A stretch of DNA of 64,000 bases from Brevipalpus yothersi (lineage: Eukaryota > Arthropoda > Arachnida > Trombidiformes > Tenuipalpidae). Every line of letters starts with the position of its first letter. Position 1 is the stretch's first letter. The notes beneath the pieces were generated by a model. It ran no database searches and was not told the DNA's origin. It was given only the letters and a program-made list of their open reading frames with translations. Shown one piece after another: positions 54,630-64,000 of the stretch. A program made the translations under genes and the position numbers. The stretch is from the NCBI GenBank assembly GCA_003956705.1, contig QZCP01000079.1:131090-195089 (forward strand), written 5' to 3'.

Positions 54630-55823
54630 TCAAGTCATTAGTTGCAAGCGTCGAAGAAAAATGTTGATAGAAGGTTTCGGTGGTAAGGGCACATCAATTT
54701 TTACCCTTCGACTTCTTAGAAGTACCAAACTTTCTTCTGACACATCTCGACATTCGCTAATATCCAATTGCTTTAGGTGGGGACAATATTCGCCCATCAT
54801 TCTAGAGAAAATATCAAAAGCAAAGACAAGAATACATAATTATTACTATCATCAATAATAATAGCTGTTTGTCCATAGAATGATTCGTTTACGGTCCTAT
54901 CATCATCATAATAATTTCAATAATACAGAGTCATAGAGTTGCTTTACAGAGAGTAAACTTATCCAATCAGTATTCAAATGTTCTCACCTCACACCACTGT
55001 CCGTTATTCTCCAGCAACCAGAAATGTTGAAATATTCCAGTTTCCTGGAACTATGAGCCAAATGGAATGGTACCTGATCGGTGATTCCATATATTTTGGA
55101 TAATGAAAATCTTTTCAAATGCTTGCATCTTGTGATCAAATCTATGGCTGCTTCATCATTTATTTCCCAGCAACTGGTTAGATCCACATTTTCTAGATTA
55201 GCACAATTCATAGCCAAATGAGTGATCGCTATTGCATTAACCCAGTGACATTCTTTCAACACAATACTTTTCAAATTACGACAATTGATTGCCAATCTTT
55301 GTAGACACACATTGGAAACCTCAAAACACGACGATATATCTAGTTCAGTAAGATTAGGATTGCGTTCAATAACTGCTTGCAATTGTTCATTGGATAGCCA
55401 TTTACAGCCGGCAAGATTTAAAACTCGTAAATTTTGATTGTCAATAGTTAATATACGAAAAGCACTCAAAGTGAATCGAGATCGATATTGTTTCAAATCG
55501 ATTCTAGTTAATGAAGCAAAATATTCTTCCACCATATCTCGAGCCACTCGAGATACGCGACGAAGACAGAATAAATCTTTCCATGATAGGTATGGAAAAA
55601 CCAGAGGAAATATCACATCATTCCAGGGTATTCGAAGTAGAGAAGAAGATTGTTCAGCTATTATATCATCATGAAATGTAGATGGTTCAGATGATGCTCG
55701 ATTTGAAACTTTAGGATATGCCATCATCATCATCATCATCTTTTGATCAGTATCACTATTTTGAACAAGAAATTCGATGTCATCAAGTGACAAAGTTTGC
55801 ACGGCTTTTTCAAGATTCTCCAT
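54630..55823 (-). CDS. FBXL15: FBXL15-type F-box leucine-rich repeat protein
   Basis: Exon 1 is 55823-54988, the intron 54987-54802 (GTGAGA...TCTAG), exon 2 54801-54630, giving 335 residues. FBXL15 is the substrate receptor of an SCF ubiquitin ligase acting on the Smurf1 HECT ligase in BMP signalling. The F-box lies at about 64-110 (IPWNDVIFPLVFPYLSWKDL, LRRVSRVARDMV). Cys-type leucine-rich repeats follow: LNLAGCKWLSNEQLQ, LDISSCFEVSN, IVLKECHWVNAIAI, VDLTSCWEIND and FNISGCWRITDSGVR|MMGEYCPHL across the intron. It ends LRSRRVKIDVPLPPKPS, matching the family's RKRGVDIDVEPP ending. A methionine run near residue 29 reflects an ATC repeat. Confidence 0.88.
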
Positions 55824-57015
55824 TTAAATTAAGCTAATTTTTATCCTTGTTTTATCTTTTTCTATCTTTTTATCTCGATCTTCTTTTATTTCTTACTTTT
55901 GTTCTTCAAAAATCCGTGATCTGTAGTCAGGCTAGCAAAATTTTGATGAACATAAAAGAATTGAGGATTGGCAGAAGAAGATACATCACGAACCATACTT
56001 TTTTGCATATTCTCTTTTTTTGAAGGTTTCCTTCAGTAAATCAATTAGCTATTTTTTTTCTTCGATGCACAGGAGCGCTGAATGATTGGGTGTTAAAGTG
56101 GACAGTAAAATGTCAGATTGAGAGTCACGATTATGATTTCGAAAAATTGATATTCAAATGATGTCAGCAGAAACATGTAAATATTGTAATTCACTTTTTG
56201 AGTTAAAATTGTTGATCCAAGGTGTCGATCGTGTTGAAGCTGACTATAACACACACACACATACACACATTTTGATGGATGCTGGTCAAGTTCGTCACAC
56301 CATGTTTTGTCCGTTTGTCCCTGACCACAAAGATGTTGTTGCTGTTACTCTTGTTACTGGTGTTGTATGAACATTTTTTCGCCTCATTTTTAAGACAATT
56401 AAAATTTAAATTCTTCAATGCTCACAATGAATGCACACACACACACAATATATTAATCAAATCTTTTTTTACATACTCAGTCTCTCTCACTCCCTTTTTC
56501 TCTCTCTCTTTTTTTCTCTGTCCAGTGCCGGTGATTCGTGAGTCAAATCAAAATCAATGCTAAATACACGGCAACAAGTGATGAAACAAGTGAAGCACAT
56601 TTTCGACCACGATCCATGATGGAATAGAAACGAGGCACTCAACACAAGCTCACTCACATAATCATCATGGTGGAAAAAAAATATGAAGAGACTTTTTTCC
56701 CTCTCCACTCAATAGTATATAGTAAGTTGCCAAGTGATTCTTTCAATGGTGAAACAAAATCAGAGAGTGTTCATAGGTTTCAACATCTCACAGCTACTCA
56801 ACAGCGATGAGGAGTTCGAGAGTTCTAAGTGGGAGGACACGTTACATTGAATCACTTTTTGCTAACTGTAATTCAACCTACTCTCTTTTTCTTTTTTTTC
56901 TCTCTCTCTCTCTTCCCTCCAATTGCACAGTCTCTTCTCCATATTCAATCTTCTCATTGTGAATTGGGCTTGGATTAGACCATTCCAAAAAACATGGCTT
57001 TAGATTATTTGATTT

Positions 57016-57016
<1 letters not shown>

Positions 57017-57055
<39 letters not shown>
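57017..57055. repeat. (CT)n microsatellite
   Basis: An uninterrupted CT run of about 39 bp in the right-hand gene-poor region. Confidence 0.9.
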
Positions 57056-57058
<3 letters not shown>

Positions 57059-57531
57059 CTCTTTCTCTGTTTTCCAATGAACTTACCATGAACTGATACC
57101 TAATGCGTTTGCTTGAGTCCTTTAGACCAACGTATTAGTCATGCATTCGACAAACTTGCCTCAACATGTAACCACCAGTCACGTGAATTTTCACTAGACC
57201 TCTGAGAGAGAGAGAGAGGAAGATTGAGAGCACTATCGCATAGGATTTCCGATTCGATTACAGTATTCTTTTTTTATTCCTTGTTAGTCAAGACAAGAGT
57301 TCAAAACAATTCTGCACTCTTAAAAAAAGCGATCACTTACGGCTCCAGGGAATTTTCGAATATTCTATTCCATTAAACGATTGATGACATCTCTCATTAT
57401 TTACTCAACCATATGAATATGCCAGTATGAGAGTGTGTACATTTTCAAATTAATTGTGAGCTCATCTACTTATTAAATGGTCAAGTGTATTTGAAAAATC
57501 AAGGTGAGCCGATAAAACTATGTCAAAATTC

Positions 57532-57535
<4 letters not shown>

Positions 57536-57582
<47 letters not shown>
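57536..57582. repeat. (GA)n microsatellite
   Basis: An uninterrupted GA run of about 47 bp, opposite in strand sense to the CT run 500 bp before it. Confidence 0.9.
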
Positions 57583-57584
<2 letters not shown>

Positions 57585-59838
57585 AAATCGCGTGTCTTCA
57601 ACGGAGTATGCCGTGTTATTGCCCCGAGGAACGGAGATGATCTTTTGATCCCAAATGATCAACACACGGTATTCCTTATTCCAAAAACATGATCATCACG
57701 TCATATTGCTCTCAAACTCATACATTTCGAGTTCACGAACACATCATAAAGGAACCACAAACTGTCCGCGTACTTAGAAGGATATATTCTCGAACTGGAT
57801 TCTTTTTGAACATTTTTCGCTTACTTCGCTCACACTTATTTCTTATGAGCATTCTGAAACATCGTGCAAAACGTTCATTGATTATATTCTCGCTGTTGAA
57901 TGATTTTAATTTGTAATACCCTCCTATAATTTCTTTTATTTTATTTTTTTGATAACTTTTTTCCTATCCACATTCAACTAGTGGCAGGTACATTTCACAT
58001 AATAGAGGACATCATGTGCATTTCGAAAATTTGATACACTCATACAAACTCATACACTCACACACACACACAAACATCAAAGTCCAAAGTCATATTATTA
58101 CTTGTATCAAGTATGCAGATTTTGATTGAAGCTTATGGAGAGAACTCATAACGTGAGCACCCGAATGAGAACAGGGAAATCCATCGTGATCATCTTCATC
58201 ATTGTAAATTATACTTTCTCTTTCTCTCTCTCTCTCTCTCTCATCCATAACTCATCATTGATTCACAAATGAGCTGTTGAGATTCAGATGCTCCAAGCAA
58301 GGTCCAACAAATCTCGACCCAATCGATTGAAGTGGATTTAATTTTTCTTTTGTATCTGGTAAAGTTGGAAGAGAGTAAAAAATTTTTCCTTACCGTTAGT
58401 ATGAGAATCGTGCTTCTTCCTTTTGAGAGTTTTATACGAAGTATATGTAGTTCTGGCCTCGGAATTTTTTTTTCGAATTCATCTTCACCATGTTTTTCAA
58501 GATCACTTGTAAGCATCTTGTACTTTTATTTTTTATATTTTTCTTTTGAAATATTCTCGATCAATACTGCTTTTGGGTAGATTTTATCTCTTTCGCTCAA
58601 TTTGCTTGTTGATTTAATTCAATGAACCATAAACATGATTGATTATGTCTCCCAGGGAATTAGCCTCCGGGCTATGTATATAGTGGTCAAAGAGATAGCT
58701 TTCGATTTTAATTCAACAACAACAACGATAATAACAATAATCCATTCTTACAAACAATGATCGACGATATGAGTACAATGTTTCTCATCAAATATAGGGA
58801 AAAAAGATGTGATTGTTTGTTAATAGGAATTGGAAGGAAGGTTAACGGAATAAAGTTAAGATGTGCTTAGCTTGTAAACTTTAGCTCACAAAATATTCCA
58901 ACCAAAGCATTCTCCAGACATGTGAGTATGTGTATGTGTGTGTAAGTAAGAATGTATGTGTGTTTGTGGTTCGAAATACGCTATGGTTAAAATGAATAAA
59001 CACGATTCGATTGTTGTTTATCAACGTTATATATGCCAAGCATTTCTAATCCGCATCAGTTGAGTTAAATTTTGTGGAAGCATAACAGATTTCAGTTAAG
59101 TTTACCAATTCAAATGTATTTAATCCAAATTTCGATAGATCTGTACATGTCATAACGTGGATTCTTTCTCTCTCTCTCTCTTCTTCTTCTGCCGGGTGCT
59201 GAGAGGTACTGATCAATCAGAATCAGAATCAGATGAGGATGAAGATGAAAATGATGATGGCTACTTTACCATTCTATCAATACAATGGTTCATGTTTAAC
59301 GGATTATTTAGGAAAAGAATTAAGGGTCTCTTTCCCGTAACTATTCTTGCCATTATAATCGTGATCGATATTGAGTCATTTGAAAAATTTTGACCACATA
59401 TTCGCTTGTGGATAGAGATTTGAATTTCGGTCAAACGTATGTATAATTGAAAAATTAGTTTTGAACCTGAATACAAAGCAATCTTTCTCTTTCTTCCTCT
59501 TTTGAATCCGTTTTGTTTTAAATCTCACGTCCTATTTTTGAGTAGACGATTTATATCATCATCGAAAGTCTTTCTTTCTCTCTTTCTCTCTCTTTCCGAT
59601 CGTGATCAAATACATATAATTTAGCTCACCGTGAAAGATGAATGTTATTCAAAGGAATGAAACAGTTAAATTGATCCAAATTTAGATAACAGTATTGAAA
59701 TACAAAGCAAGTCTCTGTGAAAGCTTGATTCCATCAGTTTCTCTCTCTCTTTCTCTCTTCCAATTGATCGATTTATCGATCTATAAAGGTAACTCTCCAA
59801 ATGAACAAACAAACAAGTACCGTTAGCTCATCAGTTAA

Positions 59839-60087
59839 TTACGAAAATTTGTCACTTTCAGGCTGCCTTTTTCTCCTCTTCTCATTGATGCCTGGAAAGA
59901 GGATAGAATCACGACAGTCGTTAAAAACAATTGTGATCTTTTGAACATTGCCTGAAGGCAGTCTCGTGGCTTCTAGACAGTAAAGCTTGATGTGCATGTC
60001 ACACCGTGATAAATCATCATGTTTGACCGATAGACGATGCTTCATGAGAATGCTTCCAGCTTGATAGGTCTTTCCCTCACTCTTCAA
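59839..60087 (-). CDS. isolated exon-like frame, unknown
   Basis: A reverse-strand frame of about 80 codons with normal amino-acid composition, unlike its repeat-rich surroundings: KTYQAGSILMKHRLSV, RCDMHIKLYCLEA and FNDCRDSILFPGINEKRRKRQ. A possible acceptor (cttgaag) precedes it; it ends in TAA. The S-x-L-x-h-x-V....hxIKLYCLEA pattern is vaguely like the end of an immunoglobulin domain of the Beat type, but this is a guess. It may be the last exon of a gene whose other exons lie further right. Confidence 0.3.
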   Translation of the reverse strand: MKSEGKTYQAGSILMKHRLSVKHDDLSRCDMHIKLYCLEATRLPSGNVQKITIVFNDCRDSILFPGINEKRRKRQPESDKFS

Positions 60088-60137
60088 GTAAGATCATCAT
60101 CATCATGATCCAGTAAGGAGCTGATGATTTTTGGATC

Positions 60138-60141
<4 letters not shown>

Positions 60142-60193
<52 letters not shown>
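60142..60193. repeat. (CT)n microsatellite
   Basis: A perfect CT run of about 52 bp immediately upstream of the exon-like reverse frame ending at 59839. Confidence 0.9.
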
Positions 60194-60197
<4 letters not shown>

Positions 60198-61001
60198 TTC
60201 TTTCTATGCCACACTTCGTTATGGATATGTAAGAATCCAAATCATGATTAGTGAGAGAGAGAGAGAAGACCAACTTCCGGTGGTAATAATCTTGCGAATT
60301 CAAGCATTTCACAATCAATGGGCTAACAAGTCAGCAGTGTAGTTTTGAATTGATTTGAAATCGCAGCTTCATCATGATGATTTAGTTCATATTGCATCTA
60401 TACGATGAGGCCTTCGAGAGGGGATTATCCGCTCACAATAGACTGGCAAATTTGTGATCGTTGAGAAGGCAATCATCAGTCGATATCGTGATATTGCATC
60501 ATTGATAGACATGCATGTGTGTATGTGAGAGAGAAACTTGCTTTCTCTCTCTTTCTTTTTTTGAATTATACGAAATGAAGTTGCTTCCGTTTATCAACAT
60601 TCGCTGAATTACGATGAATGTGAGCAACTTATTCATATTTCGATATCATGGACTCATTGTTGTTGTCAAATTTTTGTATTCACAATCATTCTCTTTGAGA
60701 ATTGGAAGAGGAGGGAGAGAATTGTGTGTGCATGTATGTATCCACTATTATCATGACTTTAATTGAAATTCCAAAAGAATCTATCTAGAATATCATCAAG
60801 TGTGAATTTTATATTCCCAAATCATGATTTGGTTGCACACATACGCACAAACAAGGCCCTCTATCCTTCACTTGATAACCATAAGCAAGTGAAAAATTGT
60901 TACCACAAACTATCTCTCTCTTTCTCCCAACATCTAGGCTTGACAGAACGATGTATAACTGTACTTTTGATTAATTTGATGCAACATTAGAGAAAGAGAA
61001 A

Positions 61002-61004
<3 letters not shown>

Positions 61005-61039
<35 letters not shown>
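61005..61039. repeat. (CT)n microsatellite
   Basis: A CT run followed by an imperfect continuation to 61050. Confidence 0.88.
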
Positions 61040-61049
<10 letters not shown>

Positions 61050-64000
61050 TGGTAGATCGGAACAATTGTGGCCACATTCACACGACCTAATTCACAAGAG
61101 AGGCAGAGATCATCGCCAAAAACTATGACGACAATCTGATGACATGTTCACGATTTTTATCATCATCACAAACTCACTCTGTCCACCATGTCCGGCTATT
61201 TTGTTAACTTGAATACAAAACTCTTTCACTCTTTTCCTTTCTCTTTCTCTCTTCCAATAAGTCAACAATAGCCGTTACACACCATCACAATGAATTAGGG
61301 TGAAGAAAAATTTCCACGCTACTTTTGCTTGTCATTTGGCCAAATAATTCTCATATTCACATTCCAAGTGTTCAGGGTAATCATGTATGTGTGTGTGTGT
61401 AAAAGTTCCTTTTTCAATGATACAAATTTGTTCGAGAAGGTCCTGTCGATCTTCAGGGTGCATACTTGGACAACCAGTAGAAATCTAAACTCTTCGAGTA
61501 TTTGTACAGGTAACAGAATGGTGTAAAATATTGATACTCATTGGGATGATCATCATGCTGATGATGGATGAACTTAACAATTTTGTAATGGTGATCAATG
61601 AATAATCACGAAATCAAGGTACCCATCAATTAAAGTGAATTAAATAAAGTGAAAAAAGAAATCAATCTCAAATTATCCGTGCTATATCCACACGATGAAA
61701 TAGGTATTTTGCCAAGATAATATCTTAAAAATTTTGCGAAAAAAATTTCATTCATTCTTCCTCATGGAAAAGAAGAGTAACGTCAACGTTGATGGATATT
61801 CGTGTAATATGATCACGAATCATGTACCAATACACTCTGTACCGTTATATATATTTATATGCATACAGCTCGCTGATTATCATCGGTTTGATTTTCAGGG
61901 TTAAATAGATAACGTCGCCATCACTGAAAACTGGATAAATGATAATTTAAGGAGAAGTAGAATGATTTATGTTGTCCGCAACCCTGCAGGGGTTCATTGT
62001 AAAATATTCATCATATGCAAGATTAAAGATGTACTCAAAATTGGTATAGTATATATGTATGTATGTGTGTTATTGGGAATTGTTTTCTTGTTGCTTTTTG
62101 CTTCTGTTGAACACAAGTGTATGTGTTCTCAAAGAGTTATGATAATGATAATGATTAAGTCTCGAGATTGATCAATTATTAGTCTCAAATCTCATCCTCA
62201 AGTTTCAGACTCTCATTCGAATTTTGAATCTCATAATCAAAAGTATTTGACAAGCATCAAATCAGCTGTTAAGAGATGAAAAGTTGAGAAAAGTTTTCCA
62301 CATCTCTTAAAAGAGTTGAAATGTTTTGAATCGTTCAAACGAAAATCGTTTTTTCCACCAGCTGTGAACGATTAAAGAACGAAAGAGAAATGCAATGTTG
62401 AAATGTTGCCGAATGCATCAGAAGTGAAGATGCCAATATAATAGCCATGACGGAAGGACTCATTTGTACCAATCGAAAAAAGAACATGAACATTTACTTT
62501 GTTTCGAAGAGGAAGCTGAAATAAATGGACACACAAATTTGACTATGATCTTTAAGCCACTGTCATCATGAGAGAAGTGAGGAGAAGAATTATCTCATCG
62601 ATTGAAGACTTTTCACGGACTTTTTCTCCCATTATTCAGATAAATATATTTATATACATCTTTCATATACAGTCTTGATTGAACAATTTTTTGGGATGCA
62701 CAGGAAAAGAAGGACACACAATAAAGATTTAAAGAGAAGGAGAGAAAGTGCTTGTCTGGATGCGGATTTCCTGGCTAATTCAGTCGATCTTTCTCCTCTC
62801 ATACACACATACAGCACTCTAATCATCATCCATTTTTCAAGCCCATATCGATGATGCTGAGGATGACAAAGTGCCTCCTTGTCGACTTGAGGCCATCAGT
62901 TGTGTGCACATTTTTCTTGCATAATATTTGAAAAAATTGTGGACCTTCTAGCTCTTTTTTTCAATCGCTTGATGATGCCTCTTTTCAAAACACTTGATCA
63001 TCTGTTTGAACATATTATTTTTGCTTATTCAAACACACAAGAGCCCATCTCTCTCTCTCTCTCTCTTTCATCATATCGATTGAGCTAAAATCTTCTTATT
63101 TCTCTCAAGCAGCAGCTAATTGGTATCAACTTGACCTATAAATATGAGTACTTCTTATTCTTCACTTTTATATCATTCTGATGCATGATATTCAGTCGAT
63201 AGGTGATTATAGTGAGTCAAAAAGTGGTCATAAAAATCTTCTCTTTCTCCTTCCATCTCACAGCCCATTTGCAAGTGGCCTGATCTAAGCATCCAATTGA
63301 TGTATTATAGTATTATAGTAGACAAGAGGAGTGGATTCCAGAAGTGAAAGTGTATGTGTGTGTAATAGCTAATGTTTATGCACGGGTTGACCATGCGACA
63401 AGTGTAAGCTTTCATGATAATATTCATGATAATCTCCTTGAGTGATGAAGAGATGGAGATAGAGATAGAAAGCCAATGAGCCACCGATCATTATTACGCT
63501 ATCTTTTTTGAAATAGAGAATTCCATTCAAATTTATATATCCATTTCAATTATGCACACATATTTATAAACACATATATATACAATTCTTTTGAGCTGCC
63601 AACCTCTCCCACTCTATATACACTATCTCACTATATTTATTAAATCTTATTGTAGCCCACGCACAAGCCAGTAGCCAGAGCGAGAATGCTAATAGAAAAA
63701 TTGTACATGAATGAGATTATAAATGTCTTAATGATCATTTTATTCCACTGTGGATATGTATTATTATGATTACTTTTGATAATGTTGTTGTTGTTGTTGT
63801 TTTTTCAACACTCAACCGGTGGTCTTGATGAGCAAGTAGATTGAATGATTCTCCTTGTTACTGTAGTCCCGTTAGGAAATGTCCTATTCCAGTGATCGAT
63901 CAAGAGAGAGTAAATTCTTTTTGCTCTCTTCGAGCAACATCATTTTATAAGTCTAATGGATTGCAGTTTGAGCATCTTTCGTCTCATGGTAATAGTGAAA

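Larger units (their letters stand above)
55824..64000. other. 8-kb gene-poor, microsatellite-rich region
   Basis: I could not support any complete gene. (CT)n/(GA)n tracts recur roughly every 1-2 kb, plus TG/CA words. Only one frame (59839-60087, reverse) looks exon-like. The region could be intronic to a large gene continuing beyond the window, or regulatory DNA. Confidence 0.45.

Noticed and set aside
1..64000. CRISPR arrays, bacterial operons, rRNA or tRNA genes
   Set aside because: No spaced direct repeats and no operon-like overlap. By-eye search for tRNA B-box words (GGTTCGANTCC) found only partial matches; a covariance-model scan would be decisive.

Overview
This is a compact, intron-bearing, AT-rich nuclear genome from an arthropod-like animal. 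The gene content (a Src64B-type kinase, two GTSF1-type piRNA factors, cereblon, IFT46, CEP164, ALG12, MED29) and the short GT-AG introns of about 50-160 bp suggest an ecdysozoan, and I lean to a mite. Nothing in the window proves the taxon. Gene models were built by hand: open frames were joined where GT...AG junctions keep phase and continue the homology, and every multi-exon model listed sums to a whole number of codons.

Layout. 0.3-3.3 kb: a decayed DNA polymerase theta locus. 3.7-15.2 kb: a tandem segmental duplication. The distal unit (10.3-14.8 kb) holds an intact Src-family kinase and a small acidic gene of unknown function. The proximal unit (5.3-9.2 kb) holds an intact paralog of the acidic gene, a hAT-like MITE and a broken kinase copy. 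An older, more degraded remnant (3.74-5.3 kb) has only an SH2 exon plus a second polymerase theta fragment. 15-18 kb is gene-poor with microsatellites. 18-31.8 kb: a small secreted protein, a PHRF1-like basic protein, ALG12 and MED29 (divergent), a chromodomain-ankyrin (MPP8-like) gene and IFT46. 33-37.3 kb: ATP synthase epsilon and cereblon (divergent), a copied piece of the ATP-synthase-epsilon first exon with its upstream DNA, then GTSF1-like gene 1. 37.4-55.8 kb is dense: CEP164, DDX18, a small CPKC/cysteine-rich protein, a minimal RNF146, DDX1, GTSF1-like gene 2, fibrillarin with two zinc knuckles in its glycine-rich arm, thymidylate kinase, monothiol glutaredoxin 5 and FBXL15. 55.8-64 kb has no gene I can support apart from one exon-like frame, and is rich in (CT)n/(GA)n tracts.

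Common threads. Five gene pairs are divergent with short shared upstream regions (ALG12/MED29, ATP5F1E/CRBN, CEP164/DDX18, DDX1/GTSF1-2, DTYMK/GLRX5), so bidirectional promoters are likely. Nucleolar and RNA work is well represented (fibrillarin, DDX18, DDX1), as are ciliary genes (IFT46, CEP164) and the ubiquitin system (CRBN, RNF146, FBXL15). The most unusual items are the zinc-knuckle fibrillarin, the duplicated acidic gene family with a candidate SUMO-interacting motif, the copied promoter/exon placed upstream of GTSF1-like gene 1, and the kinase duplication with a datable MITE insertion.
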